Assembly: GCA_963773335.1 (NCBI GenBank)
Contig: CAVZAT010000004.1
Location: 620,001 to 684,000 of the forward strand
DNA from: UBA4742 sp963773335
GTDB lineage: Bacteria > Actinomycetota > Acidimicrobiia > Acidimicrobiales > Acidimicrobilacustridaceae
Reading direction: 5' to 3'
DNA: 64,000 nucleotides
The notes beneath the pieces are model-generated. The model made no database searches. It saw only the letters and a list, made by a program, of their open reading frames with translations, and had not been told where the DNA came from. Position 1 is the stretch's first letter. The number at the start of each line of letters is the position of its first letter. This document shows positions 1 to 8,772 of this stretch, in pieces. The translations under genes and the position numbers were made by a program.

Positions 1-1577
1 CGGCGGATGCCACGCACCGCCAGCACGGTCAGGGCCAGCACCCCCACGCACACCCAGTAGTAGGTGCGTTGCGAGGTCACGTCGAGGCCGCCGAACAGAT
101 GGGGTCGGGTGATGGCGACGTTGGGGTCGGGCACCCACGAGAAGTGCTGCACGTTCAACAGGTAGGCCGATGTGGCCAACGCGAAGGCCAGGGTGGTCAC
201 GGCCAGGAAGAAGCCCTTCAACCGCAGCGCGGGAAGTCCGACCACCACGGCCACGGCCGCGCCCACCAGGCCGGCCAGCAACAGGCTGAGGCCCAGATCG
301 AGGTTCCAGTGGATGGTGGCGTAGGCACCGACCGCGGCCCCGAAGGCGGCGAAGGACATCTGGCCCAGGGACACCTGCCCGGCCCAGCCGGTGAGCACCA
401 CCACCGACATGGTGATGATCACGAAGATGACCGCGGCCGCCGCCTTCACCTGATCGCCCACTCCCAGCCAGAGGGGCAGCGACAGGACCGCGGCGATGGC
501 TACCAGGCCGCCGCCCCAGCGCACGGCCCGCACCTCGGGCAACGACCGCAGCTCATGGGGCACGGGGCGCACCTCGTCGGACACGTTCCAACTCGACGAC
601 GTGTCCTGGTCGGCGCGCGTCGAGCCGACCCTGCGCACCAACAGGCACACCACGATGACCACGGCCAAGATGGGCTCGACCATCTCGGGGTTGGTCGTGT
701 AGTGCCAGGTGATGCCGCGCTGGAGCAGCCCGACCGCCACCGCCGAGGCGGCCACCGCGGGTAGGTCCACCAGGTTGCCCAGCATGAGCGCGGCCAGCGC
801 GGCCAGCAGCACGGTCAGGTTGAGCGTGGTGATCACCGGTAGGCCTTGGATGCCGGCTTGCAGGAAGACCCCGAGGAACGACAGCAGGCCGGCCAGCGAC
901 CAGATGACCGTCTGGAGCCGCTTGACCGGGACCCCCAGCAGGCTGGCCCGATCCGCGTTCTCGGCGCTGGCCCGGATAGCCACCCCGATGCTCGTGTAGC
1001 GCAGCAGGACGGCCACGCCCACCAGCGCCAGCGGCGCCAGGATGAGCGCGATCAGGTGGTCGGCCGAGAACACGATCGGCTCGATGGTGAAGCGGAAGGT
1101 GAGCGGGAAGTGGATCTGGTTGGTGGCCGGGCGCTTGCCCCAGATGAGCGGGATGAACACCGCCCCCAGCGAGAGCAGCTCGGCCAGGCCGAGGGTGGCC
1201 ACGGTCAGGATCAGCCGGGGCGAGCGGAAGAAGCGCCGGATGATGGCCAGCTCCACCACGGCCCCGAGCAACAGGGCGCCGACCACGCCGATCGACAGGG
1301 CCAGGAAGTAGTTCCATCCGGCGTAGACGACCAGGCACACGGCCAGCACCGTGGGGGCGGTGCCCAGCTCGCCCTGGGCGAAGTTGAGGATGCGGTTGGA
1401 CCGGTAGATGAGCGCCATCCCCACCGCGATCGTGGCGCCGACCAACCCGAGGATGAGCCCCTCCACGGCCACGCCCGCCGGCATCGGGAAGACCAGGGTG
1501 CTGAACACCAGGATGATCAGCGCTGGCGCGAACCGACCCGCGAGGGCCCGCAAGCGAGGTGATCCCAGCGTCGCCAT
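1..1577 (-). CDS. Branched-chain amino acid-type ABC transporter permease, LivH-LivM fusion (C-terminus off the window)
   Basis: Membrane permease of a HAAT-family (branched-chain amino acid/amide) ABC transporter. The frame is open from ATG 1577 to base 1, giving at least 525 residues. Residues about 1-310 are LivH-like: many hydrophobic helices and the motif NRILNFAQGELG at 61-72. Residues about 350-525 are LivM-like, with TGWAGQVSLGQMSFAAFG at 396-413 and a PALRLKGFFLAVTTLAF stretch near 450-465. A charged linker (about 315-355) joins them. LivH and LivM are usually separate proteins; here one frame spans both with no stop. No ATPase or binding-protein gene is visible, and they may lie beyond the left edge. 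Start chosen because the preceding bases in this frame give no better ATG; upstream GGGGGA is a modest ribosome site. Substrate cannot be told from the sequence. Confidence 0.85.
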   Translation of the reverse strand, partial: MATLGSPRLRALAGRFAPALIILVFSTLVFPMPAGVAVEGLILGLVGATIAVGMALIYRSNRILNFAQGELGTAPTVLAVCLVVYAGWNYFLALSIGVVGALLLGAVVELAIIRRFFRSPRLILTVATLGLAELLSLGAVFIPLIWGKRPATNQIHFPLTFRFTIEPIVFSADHLIALILAPLALVGVAVLLRYTSIGVAIRASAENADRASLLGVPVKRLQTVIWSLAGLLSFLGVFLQAGIQGLPVITTLNLTVLLAALAALMLGNLVDLPAVAASAVAVGLLQRGITWHYTTNPEMVEPILAVVIVVCLLVRRVGSTRADQDTSSSWNVSDEVRPVPHELRSLPEVRAVRWGGGLVAIAAVLSLPLWLGVGDQVKAAAAVIFVIITMSVVVLTGWAGQVSLGQMSFAAFGAAVGAYATIHWNLDLGLSLLLAGLVGAAVAVVVGLPALRLKGFFLAVTTLAFALATSAYLLNVQHFSWVPDPNVAITRPHLFGGLDVTSQRTYYWVCVGVLALTVLAVRGIR

Positions 1578-1756
1578 ACCCACCAGGTGGGTCCCCCTTC
1601 GCTTGTCGACTACCTACCTGCTGACATCCGCAGCCCGCAACGGTCGTCGGTCCCCCGGACTGATCGACCTTCCCCATCGGTGCTGCGCACCAACCGTGCT
1701 GCCCGCACCCTATTGCATGGGCTCTGCAAGTTGCCGGGCAACCTGTCTGGCCCTCC

Positions 1757-1930
1757 GGTCGGCAAGCCTCCCTCCGGGCGGGCTTCGCCCATCCGAGTGT
1801 CATCGATCCAGCGGCTCCAGCCTGGCGGCCGGCGCCTTCCGGCCCGGGTCGGCAAGCCTCCCTCCGGGCGGGCTTCGCCCATCCGAGTGTCATCGATCCA
1901 GCGGCTCCAGCCTGGCGGCCGGCGCCTTCC
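1757..1930. repeat. Two 84-bp direct repeats, 90-bp period, in the 400-bp gap 1578-1977
   Basis: Bases 1757-1840 and 1847-1930 are identical over 84 bp, separated by 6 bp. Each unit contains the short hairpin GGGCGGGCTTCGCCC. They lie between the divergent livHM-type gene and the LLM oxidoreductase, so the gap holds both promoters. I see no convincing coding sequence in the gap. Confidence 0.9.
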
Positions 1931-1977
1931 CAACCCAGGCAGACGGGCAAACGATCTGCCGGTCTAGGGTGCGGGCC

Positions 1978-2994
1978 ATGAAGATCGACGGGGGGATCCC
2001 AGGGGCATTGCACGGTGCAGGTGAGGCCGCGGCCACGGCCGAAGGCGCAGGCTACGACGGGGTGTGGAGCGCCGAGACCTCACACGACCCCTTCTTCCCG
2101 TTGCTGCTGGCCGCCGAGCACACCAGCCGGATCGAGTTGGGCACGGGGATCGCCGTGGCCTTTGCCCGCAACCCGATGAACCTGGCCCAGATCGCCTGGG
2201 ACCTGCAGAGCTACTCGCAGGGCCGGTTCCTGCTGGGCCTGGGCTCGCAGATCAAGCCCCACATCACCAAGCGGTTCTCCATGGAGTGGAGCCACCCGGC
2301 GCCGCGCATGCGCGAGTTCATCCTGGCCATGCGGGCCATCTGGGACAGCTGGAACGACGGCACCAAGCTCGACTTCCAGGGCGACTTCTACACCCACACC
2401 CTGATGACCCCGTTCTTCGACCCGGGTCCCAACCCCCACGGCAACGCCAAGGTCTTCCTGGCCGGCGTGGGCGAACTGATGACCGAGGTGGCCGGCGAGA
2501 CCTGTGACGGGTTCCTGTGCCACGGCTTCACGACCGAGCGCTACCTGCGCGAGGTCACTTTGCCCGCGCTCGAGCGGGGCCTGGCCCGATCGGGTCGGAC
2601 GCTGGCCGACCTGGAGATCTCGGGTCCGGCCTTCGTGGTCACCGGCGCCACCGAGGAGGACATGGCCGCGTCGGCGGTGGCCACCCGACGACAGATCGCC
2701 TTCTACGGCTCGACGCCGGCCTACCGCGGCGTGCTGGACCTGCACGGCTGGGGCGAGCTGCAGCCCGAGCTCAACGCCATGTCCAAGCGCGGCGAGTGGG
2801 CCGAGATGGGCACGCTCATCGACGACGACATGCTCGACGCCTTCGCGGTGGTGGCCGAACCTGGCGAGCTGGGCCCGGCACTGCACGCCCGGTACGGAGA
2901 CATCGTCGACCGGCTCAGCTTCTATGCCCCCTACCAGAGCGACCCTGACACCTGGCTGCCGGTGCTCGAAAGCCTCAAGCACGGCGGCACCTGA
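1978..2994 (+). CDS. LLM-class (luciferase-like) F420-dependent oxidoreductase, 338 aa
   Basis: Cytoplasmic TIM-barrel oxidoreductase of the luciferase-like monooxygenase superfamily, a subgroup that in actinobacteria uses reduced coenzyme F420. The N-terminus runs into GYDGVWSAETSHDPFFPLLLAAEHT, typical of the first two barrel strands, followed by IELGTGIAVAFARNPMNLA and QGRFLLGLGSQIKPHI, the conserved core of the TIGR03617-like subgroup. Start is ATG 1978; the open frame extends further upstream but that stretch is the 84-bp repeats. Length fits the family. Substrate unknown. It stands alone between the fused permease (divergent) and tRNA-Ala. Confidence 0.88.
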   Translation: MKIDGGIPGALHGAGEAAATAEGAGYDGVWSAETSHDPFFPLLLAAEHTSRIELGTGIAVAFARNPMNLAQIAWDLQSYSQGRFLLGLGSQIKPHITKRFSMEWSHPAPRMREFILAMRAIWDSWNDGTKLDFQGDFYTHTLMTPFFDPGPNPHGNAKVFLAGVGELMTEVAGETCDGFLCHGFTTERYLREVTLPALERGLARSGRTLADLEISGPAFVVTGATEEDMAASAVATRRQIAFYGSTPAYRGVLDLHGWGELQPELNAMSKRGEWAEMGTLIDDDMLDAFAVVAEPGELGPALHARYGDIVDRLSFYAPYQSDPDTWLPVLESLKHGGT

Positions 2995-3063
2995 TCCGGT
3001 CGCGCTCGACCCGTTCGGGTTTCTGACCCGGCGGAGGCGGGTGGTACGATGACCGCTCCTCAC

Positions 3064-3136
3064 GGGGCTATAGCTCAGTTGGTAGAGCGCTTCCATGGCA
3101 TGGAAGAGGTCAGGAGTTCGATTCTCCTTAGCTCCA
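3064..3136 (+). tRNA. tRNA-Ala (anticodon GGC)
   Basis: A 73-nt cloverleaf. Acceptor arm GGGGCTA pairs with TAGCTCC (one G-T pair), the anticodon stem CTTCC/GGAAG encloses loop ATGGCAT (anticodon GGC), and the T arm is CAGGAGTTCGATTCTCCTT. CCA is not encoded. Confidence 0.95.
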
Positions 3137-3229
3137 CGGCGTCGGCGACTTCGCCTCGTTCGACCGAATCTCGGCCACCGATCGAGCCTGCTCCCGGCCC
3201 CGCGACGGATCAGAGCCAGGCGGACCGCT

Positions 3230-3520
3230 TCACGAGTACCGGCCGGCCACGTCAGCCGCCACGTCGGTGGTTCCCGCGGAACCGGAGAACGTGATCCAGC
3301 CTTCCGACGAGAGCTTCACCACAACCCGGTTGGCCACTGTCTCTCCCGCCAGGAAGTTGAGGTTGGACACCAGCGGCGGCGTGGCATCGCTCGGGTAGAC
3401 GGTCAGATAGCCACTCGTGCTGGGGTTGGTCACCGTTACGTGCAGGACCCTGGCCTGCGCACCCGCCGGCACCCCGACCACAGCGGCCAGGTGCACGTTG
3501 ATCGGACTCGAGCCGGCCAC
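3230..3520 (-). pseudogene. Orphan C-terminal domain fragment of a secreted actinobacterial protein
   Basis: This frame reads about 95 residues containing VLHVTVTNPSTSGYLTVYPS, NLNFLAGETVANRVVVKL and TTDVAADVAGRYS before a stop. The pattern is the C-terminal extracellular repeat commonly attached to secreted hydrolases and surface proteins in Acidimicrobiia-like genomes. Upstream of about 3520 the frame turns into an antisense shadow of rsfS. I see no plausible start, signal peptide or catalytic domain, so it looks like a stranded 3' fragment. It could instead be expressed from a non-ATG start. Domain recognition is from memory of the family. Confidence 0.55.
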
Positions 3521-3618
3521 TGGCTGGGAGGCGCGCCGGGGCCACGGCGCGCGTCCAGCACGCGCCGTGGGCTGAGCGGTTTGAAGCGCGTCCCGCTCGG
3601 GCCGCGGCCGGGTACCAG

Positions 3619-4035
3619 TCAGGCCTGGGCAGCGTCGGGTTCGGCCTGGCCGTCCTCGACCGGTTCCGCCCAAGCCACCCGGGGGACGTCGGCCCAAAGG
3701 CGCTCGAGCTCGTAGTACTGGCGTGCCTCGTCCAAGAGCACGTGTACGACGAAGTCGCCGTAGTCGAGCAGGACCCATCGCAGCGAGTCGAGGCCCTCGG
3801 TGCGCAGCGGCCGCGGTCCCCCACCGACCGCCAGCGCGACCTCCACCTCCTCGGCCACCGTCTTGACCTGGCGGGCGTTGCGCCCGCCGGTGATCACGAA
3901 GTAGCTGGTGATCGAGAGGACTTCGCCCACGTCGAGCACCAGCGTGGGCTCTTCGGTCTTGGACGCCGCAGCCCGGGCCGCCGCCACCGCCCAGCCGGCC
4001 ACCACCTCGGGCTCGACCCGACGTCGCTCAGTCAC
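3619..4035 (-). CDS. rsfS: Ribosomal silencing factor RsfS (Iojap/DUF143), 138 aa
   Basis: RsfS binds large-subunit protein uL14 and blocks subunit joining under starvation. The family core is clear: TLVLDVGEVLSITSYFVITGGRNARQVKTVAEEV (about 31-64, split here by hydrophobic strands), then LRWVLLDYGDFVVHVLLDEARQYYELERLWAD (about 84-116). The acidic C-terminal tail is extra to the family core. Its ATG overlaps the stop of the LCP gene by 8 bases, so the order nadD, LCP, rsfS forms one translationally coupled unit, as in many actinobacteria. Confidence 0.95.
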   Translation of the reverse strand: MTERRRVEPEVVAGWAVAAARAAASKTEEPTLVLDVGEVLSITSYFVITGGRNARQVKTVAEEVEVALAVGGGPRPLRTEGLDSLRWVLLDYGDFVVHVLLDEARQYYELERLWADVPRVAWAEPVEDGQAEPDAAQA

Positions 4036-5455
4036 TGGGGGGCACGGCCAAGTTGGGGGGCAGGGTGGTGGACGAGGCCGGCGGGGCCAGCACCGTGGCG
4101 GTCACCGCCTTGTGGCCCAAGGCATCGGCTCCCAGCACCACGGTGAGGTCGATGGTGTCGTCGGCCGACCCGTTGACCACCACCACCCCGACCCCGAAGG
4201 CGTCACGCAGCTTCTGGGCTGCGGCCCGCTCGTTCTCGTTGGCCACGATGAACTCGGTGTGGCGATCATGGAAGCTCTCGGCGTTGCCGATGCTGTCGAT
4301 CTGAGCGCCGGCCACCGCCAGGTTGTGGGCCGCCACCAGCCCGTGGTCGAGCTGACCCGTCCCGTCGAGCACCCGGGTGCGCGGCCGCGACCCGGGTGGG
4401 GCCGCGGTGGGGAACGGGATGGCGGCGTTGACCACGACGTCGGCGTTGGGTTGCAGGGGTAGGTAGACCCCGGCATAGGCCGTGGCCAGGGCATGCACCG
4501 AAACCGGCAGCACGCTGTACTGGACGGGCTGGTGGGCGAGGGTGTGCAGGAACTGCCCGAGGCCGGAGTTCACCTCGCCGGGGATGATCCCGGGATCGCG
4601 GCTGGCCGCGATCTTGGTCATCCACGCCTTCCAGAACTCCTGCTGGCGCAGCAGGCGGTTGGTGTCGTCCTCGGCCCAGTTGCGGGAGAACAAGAAGGCG
4701 CCCACCAGGTCGGGGGTGAGGGTCACCTGTCCCTGGGGGAACAGCATCGACCCGTTCACCACCACGTTGTCGGAATTGGTGAAGGTGAGCGAACCCGCGG
4801 GGGTCACCAGGTCCTGCCAGTTCTTGGAGTTCTCCACCACAACCTGGTCGACACCGGCCCCGATGACGGCCTCGGTGGCCGTCCGCAGGGCCGGCGTGCC
4901 CCCGGCCTTGTACGCCTCCACCAGCGTCTCGGGGGCGCCGTTGACGGTGACCTGGGTGTCCACCGGAATCAGGATCACGTTGCCCAGCTTGGGAGAGGTC
5001 AGCGCCATTACGTCGACGGTGGACAGATCGCCGGTGTCGCTGATGCCGGCCACCATCATGGTCGCGGTGGGTGGAACGGTGGCCACCCAACCGGGCGCGC
5101 CGGCGTCGGTGGTACCGGCGATGAGCCGCCCATCGTTCGTCTTGAGCACGACCTGCACGCCCACGTAGATGAGCACCGGTGCCGCCACCAACAGCACCAC
5201 CAGCAGAGCCGGGAACCCGAAGCGCCACCATCGGCCGCGGGGCTTGCCTGCGGGCCGCTCGGGGCCATCCGACGAGGAGGGAGCCGCCTCGGGGAGATCG
5301 AGGTAGACCTGCGGGCGACCCTCGGGGTCGACCGAGGTCACGATGGGCGCCGGATCCGGTGCCTTGGCCCCACTGGCCTGGTCGGTCGGCGCGGTCACGG
5401 GCGGCTCTGGTGGCGACTCGACGGACAGCGGCGGTGGCTCATGGGCATGTCTCAC
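4028..5455 (-). CDS. LCP-like (LytR-CpsA-Psr) membrane protein with LytR_C domain, 475 aa
   Basis: Predicted cytoplasmic Pro-rich N-terminus (1-75), one transmembrane segment (PALLVVLLVAAPVLIYVGV, about 82-100), an extracellular LCP-like domain and a C-terminal LytR_C domain (about 375-460, TRVLDGTGQLDHGLVAAHNL onwards). LCP enzymes transfer glycopolymers to peptidoglycan. The usual SIPRDT motif is replaced by LIPVDT, so a conserved arginine is missing and catalysis is doubtful. Start GTG 5455 overlaps the nadD 3' end by 17 bases; the open frame continues upstream but only as a shadow of nadD. This gene between nadD and rsfS is a recurrent actinobacterial arrangement. Confidence 0.8.
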   Translation of the reverse strand: MRHAHEPPPLSVESPPEPPVTAPTDQASGAKAPDPAPIVTSVDPEGRPQVYLDLPEAAPSSSDGPERPAGKPRGRWWRFGFPALLVVLLVAAPVLIYVGVQVVLKTNDGRLIAGTTDAGAPGWVATVPPTATMMVAGISDTGDLSTVDVMALTSPKLGNVILIPVDTQVTVNGAPETLVEAYKAGGTPALRTATEAVIGAGVDQVVVENSKNWQDLVTPAGSLTFTNSDNVVVNGSMLFPQGQVTLTPDLVGAFLFSRNWAEDDTNRLLRQQEFWKAWMTKIAASRDPGIIPGEVNSGLGQFLHTLAHQPVQYSVLPVSVHALATAYAGVYLPLQPNADVVVNAAIPFPTAAPPGSRPRTRVLDGTGQLDHGLVAAHNLAVAGAQIDSIGNAESFHDRHTEFIVANENERAAAQKLRDAFGVGVVVVNGSADDTIDLTVVLGADALGHKAVTATVLAPPASSTTLPPNLAVPPSD

Positions 5456-6056
5456 GATAGAGGCGGCGCTGACGCATGCAGGCCACCGCGGCGGGAGGGA
5501 TGAGATAGTCGAGGGGGCGACCGTCGCACACCCGGGCGCGCAGGTCGGTGCTGGACACCTCCAGCCGGGGCACCTCCACGCGCTGGAACACCCAGCCGGC
5601 GGGGAGCTCGACGGTGGTGCCGGGTCGCTCGACCACCACGAGGCTGGCCTGAGCCCGCAGGTCGCCGATCCGCTCCCAGCTGGGCATCCCGGCCGCCGCG
5701 TCCTGCCCCACGATGACGAACAGCTCGGCACTCCGATCCTGGGCCCGCAGCTGTTCGACCGTGTCGACGGTGAAGGAGTCGCCACCGCGGACGAGCTCCA
5801 CGTCGCTGGCCTCCAGGCCTTCGACGTCAGCTACCGCCGCCTCGACCATGGCCAGGCGGTCAGCGGCCGCGCTGAGTGGTCGCGCCCCCACCTTCTGCCA
5901 GGGCACGTTGGCCACGGTGAGCAGCACCCGATCGAGTCGCAGCGCATGGCGGACGTTGACCGCGGCCACCAGATGACCGACGTGCGGGGGATCGAAGGTC
6001 CCCCCGAACACGCCGATGCGGGAGCCGCCGACGACTGAGCGGTCACGATTGGTCAC
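5439..6056 (-). CDS. nadD: Nicotinate-nucleotide adenylyltransferase, 205 aa
   Basis: Adenylates nicotinate mononucleotide to deamido-NAD in NAD synthesis. The nucleotidyltransferase signature GGTFDPPHVGHL sits at 18-29 with the (H/T)xGH element, and the C-terminal VSSTDLRARV matches the family's ISST-x2-R motif. Length is normal. First gene of the overlapping nadD-LCP-rsfS unit; upstream (6057-6342) is a divergent promoter region shared with the sigma-factor gene. Confidence 0.95.
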   Translation of the reverse strand: MTNRDRSVVGGSRIGVFGGTFDPPHVGHLVAAVNVRHALRLDRVLLTVANVPWQKVGARPLSAAADRLAMVEAAVADVEGLEASDVELVRGGDSFTVDTVEQLRAQDRSAELFVIVGQDAAAGMPSWERIGDLRAQASLVVVERPGTTVELPAGWVFQRVEVPRLEVSSTDLRARVCDGRPLDYLIPPAAVACMRQRRLYRETCP

Positions 6057-6342
6057 CTGGGAATTGTAGGAGTGGCACCCGACCAGGCCAGATCACCTCG
6101 ATCGGGTATGCTGAGGACAGCGGCGGGTCGGTCCATACAGACCCTGAGCGGGAAATCCCACCCCGAGTGACGAAAGTCACCTGAAATGCAGGAATCGTCA
6201 GAGCCCGCCGCGGGGTTACCTGGTTGTCATTCTCTTGGCCTGCCTCTTGGCCCGGTTCCCGGATGTAGACCAACCCCCCCGTGGCTTCGAACCACCGATG
6301 GAGCCGGCGAAACCCCCTCGCCACGGCTCCGATGGAGCAATC

Positions 6343-7173
6343 ATGAGCGACTCCGTAGGTCAGTACCTCAACGAGATCGGGTTGGTGCCACTGCTCACCG
6401 CCCAGGAGGAGCGCGAGCTCTCCCAGGTGATCGAAGCTGGTCGTGACGCCGCCGACCGGCTCGAGGCCGGCGAGCGCGGCCGCGAACTCCAGCGGGCCGT
6501 GCGCGACGCGGCCCGGGCCAAGGATCGGTTCATCCGCTCCAACCTACGCCTGGTGGTCAGCGTGGCCCGCCGCTATCCCCTCCCCCCGGGGATGGAACTG
6601 CTCGACCTCATCCAGGAGGGCAACCTCGGCCTCGAGCACGCGGTCGACAAGTTCGACTGGCGCAAGGGCTTCAAGTTCTCCACCTACGCCACCTTCTGGA
6701 TCCGCCAGGCCATCGGTCGGGCGCTCGACCAGAAGGCCTCGCTGGTGCGCCTTCCCGGCGACCGCTCGGCCAGCCTGCGGGCTGCCCTGCGCCAGGTGTC
6801 CGGCGATGGCGACGAGCTCGACGACGAGCACGCCCGCCTGCACCGGTTGACCACGCCGACCTCGCTGGATCGCACCATCGGCGACGACGACAGCAACGAG
6901 CTCATCGACCTGCTGCCCGACTCCAAGCCCGGACCCGAGGCCGAGGTCATCGCCCGGGTCGAAGAGCAGATGGTCAGCGACCTGCTCTCGGTCCTCGAGC
7001 CCCGCGCCAAGTACGCCGTGGAGCAGCGGTTCGGCCTGCAGGACGGCCGCAAGCGCAGCTACCGCGAGGTCGGCGAAGAGCTGGGCGTCACCGCCGAGGC
7101 GGCCCGCCGCCTGGTGAAGCGGGCCGTCAGCACCGTGCGCGACCAGGCCGCCGACCGGATCGACGCCGCCTGA
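6343..7173 (+). CDS. Sigma-70 family RNA polymerase sigma factor, 276 aa
   Basis: Short primary-like (group 2-type) sigma factor. Region 1.2 is at the N-terminus (YLNEIGLVPLLTAQEERELS), region 2 includes LDLIQEGNLGLEHAVDKFDW and KFSTYATFWIRQAIGRALDQ, and region 4 ends with RSYREVGEELGVTAEAARRL, the helix-turn-helix that reads the -35 element. ATG 6343 is preferred over the longer frame because it follows GGAGCAATC and places region 1.2 at the expected distance. The non-conserved N-terminus of a housekeeping RpoD is absent. No anti-sigma gene is adjacent. Confidence 0.9.
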   Translation: MSDSVGQYLNEIGLVPLLTAQEERELSQVIEAGRDAADRLEAGERGRELQRAVRDAARAKDRFIRSNLRLVVSVARRYPLPPGMELLDLIQEGNLGLEHAVDKFDWRKGFKFSTYATFWIRQAIGRALDQKASLVRLPGDRSASLRAALRQVSGDGDELDDEHARLHRLTTPTSLDRTIGDDDSNELIDLLPDSKPGPEAEVIARVEEQMVSDLLSVLEPRAKYAVEQRFGLQDGRKRSYREVGEELGVTAEAARRLVKRAVSTVRDQAADRIDAA

Positions 7174-7248
7174 TCCGCTCGGCCATCGAACGGACCCAAC
7201 ACCAAAGGCTTTGCGCGGGCCGTCCCCGGTCCGGCAACGTGGTGAACC

Positions 7249-8593
7249 GTGGATACGACCTGGACCCCTGATTCGTGGCACGCGCCGTCCGGCTGCGCAG
7301 CAGCCGGACTGGCCTGATGCTGCCGCGCTCGACGGGGCCGTCAAGCGTCTGTCCAGCATGCCCCCGCTGGTCTTCGCCGGCGAAGCCCGCCTCCTGACCG
7401 AGCGGCTGGCCCAGGTGGCTGCCGGGCAGGCCTTCCTCTTGCAGGCAGGCGATTGCGCCGAATCGTTCGACACCTTCTCGGCCGACACCATCCGCGACAA
7501 GCTCCGGGTCATCCTGCAGATGGCCGTGGTGCTCATGTACTCCTCGGGCGTCCCCATCGTGAAGGTCGGGCGCATCGCCGGCCAGTACGGCAAGCCGCGC
7601 TCGTCGGCCACCGAGTCCGACGGCACGCTGACCCTGCCGGCTTTCCGGGGCCACATCGTCAACGACATCGCCTTCAGCGAGGCGGCCCGCACCCCGGACC
7701 CTGAGCGGCTGGTGACCGCCTACCAGCAGTCGGCGGCCACGCTCAACCTGCTGCGGGCCTTCACCAACGGCGGCTTCGCCGATCTCAGCCGGGTCCACGC
7801 GTGGAACCAGGAGTTCGTGGCCAGCTCTTCGGAGGGCCACCGCTACGAGGTGCTGGCCGACGAGATCGACCGCACCCTGCGGTTCATGAAGGCGTGCGGG
7901 GTCGACACCGAAACCGAGCCGCGCCTGCACAACGTCGACTTCTACACCAGCCACGAAGCCCTCATCCTGGGCTACGAGGAGGCGCTCACCCGCCGCGACT
8001 CGCTCACCGGCGAGTGGTACGACTGCTCGGCCCACATGCTGTGGGCGGGCGAGCGCACCCGCGACCTCGACGGCGCGCACCTGGAGTTCCTCTCCGGTGT
8101 GGGCAACCCCGTCGGCGTCAAGATCGGGCCCACTGTGTCACCCGACGAGGTGGTGGCCATCTGCGCCAAGCTCGATCCCGATCGCACCCCGGGGCGGCTG
8201 ACGCTCATCACTCGCATGGGCGCCGGATCGGTGGCCGAGGCGCTACCTCCCCTGCTCCAGGCCGTGCGCGAGGCCGACCATCCGGTCGTGTGGGCCTGCG
8301 ATCCCATGCACGCCAACACCTTCACTGCCCCCAGCGGGCGCAAGACCCGCCACTTCGACGCCGTGCTGGCAGAGATCAGCGGATTCTTCGACGCCCACGC
8401 CCAGGTCGGAACGTGGCCCGGTGGTGTCCACATCGAGCTGACCGGGGATGACGTGACCGAGTGCCTGGGTGGCGCCGAAGACCTGCTCGATGCGGATCTC
8501 GGCACCCGGTACGAGACGATGTGCGACCCTCGGCTCAACGCCCGCCAGTCGCTCGACCTGGCCTTCCGGGTCGCCGACCTCCTGCGCCGCTAG
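7249..8593 (+). CDS. aroG: Class II 3-deoxy-7-phosphoheptulonate (DAHP) synthase, N-terminus frameshifted
   Basis: First step of aromatic amino acid synthesis (PEP plus erythrose-4-phosphate). Class II features: FLLQAGDCAESF, VKVGRIAGQYGKPRS, a metal-site ACDPMHANT and a C-terminal GGVHIELTG. The family N-terminus WTPDSWHA-RPAAQQPDWPD is present but split: GTG 7249 opens VDTTWTPDSWHA, then one extra C near 7285-7286 moves the reading frame before PAAQQPDWPD. Removing it restores the family sequence. Without correction the frame would have to begin at TTG 7211 with an unrelated leader. I infer an assembly indel. About 447 residues when corrected, normal for the class. Confidence 0.93.
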
Positions 8594-8691
8594 TCGCGGC
8601 GAAGCCGCCAGGCTGAGCCCCACCACCGATGACTCCCGGATCGGCGAATCCGAGTCCAGCAGAAGGCGGGACCAGCCGATTCATTAGTTAT

Positions 8692-8737
8692 CTGATCGGA
8701 ATTGGGGTACATTATTCCTGACCCGATCAGTCGGGTT
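8692..8737. promoter_or_regulatory. Inverted repeats upstream of the sulfite reductase operon
   Basis: The gap 8594-8772 contains CTGATCGG (8692-8699) matched by CCGATCAG (8723-8730), and overlapping ACCCGATCAGTCGGGT (8721-8736), itself a palindrome. AT-rich TACATTATTCC between them could be a -10 region. An operator for a sulfur or redox regulator is plausible, but I cannot name the regulator. Confidence 0.35.
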
Positions 8738-8772
8738 TCCCATCGATCCGGTGGGTCTCCAGGTGGTCCAGC

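Noticed and set aside
7211..8593. TTG 7211 as the DAHP synthase start
   Set aside because: It gives an unrelated leader. The true N-terminus WTPDSWHA is in another frame from GTG 7249.
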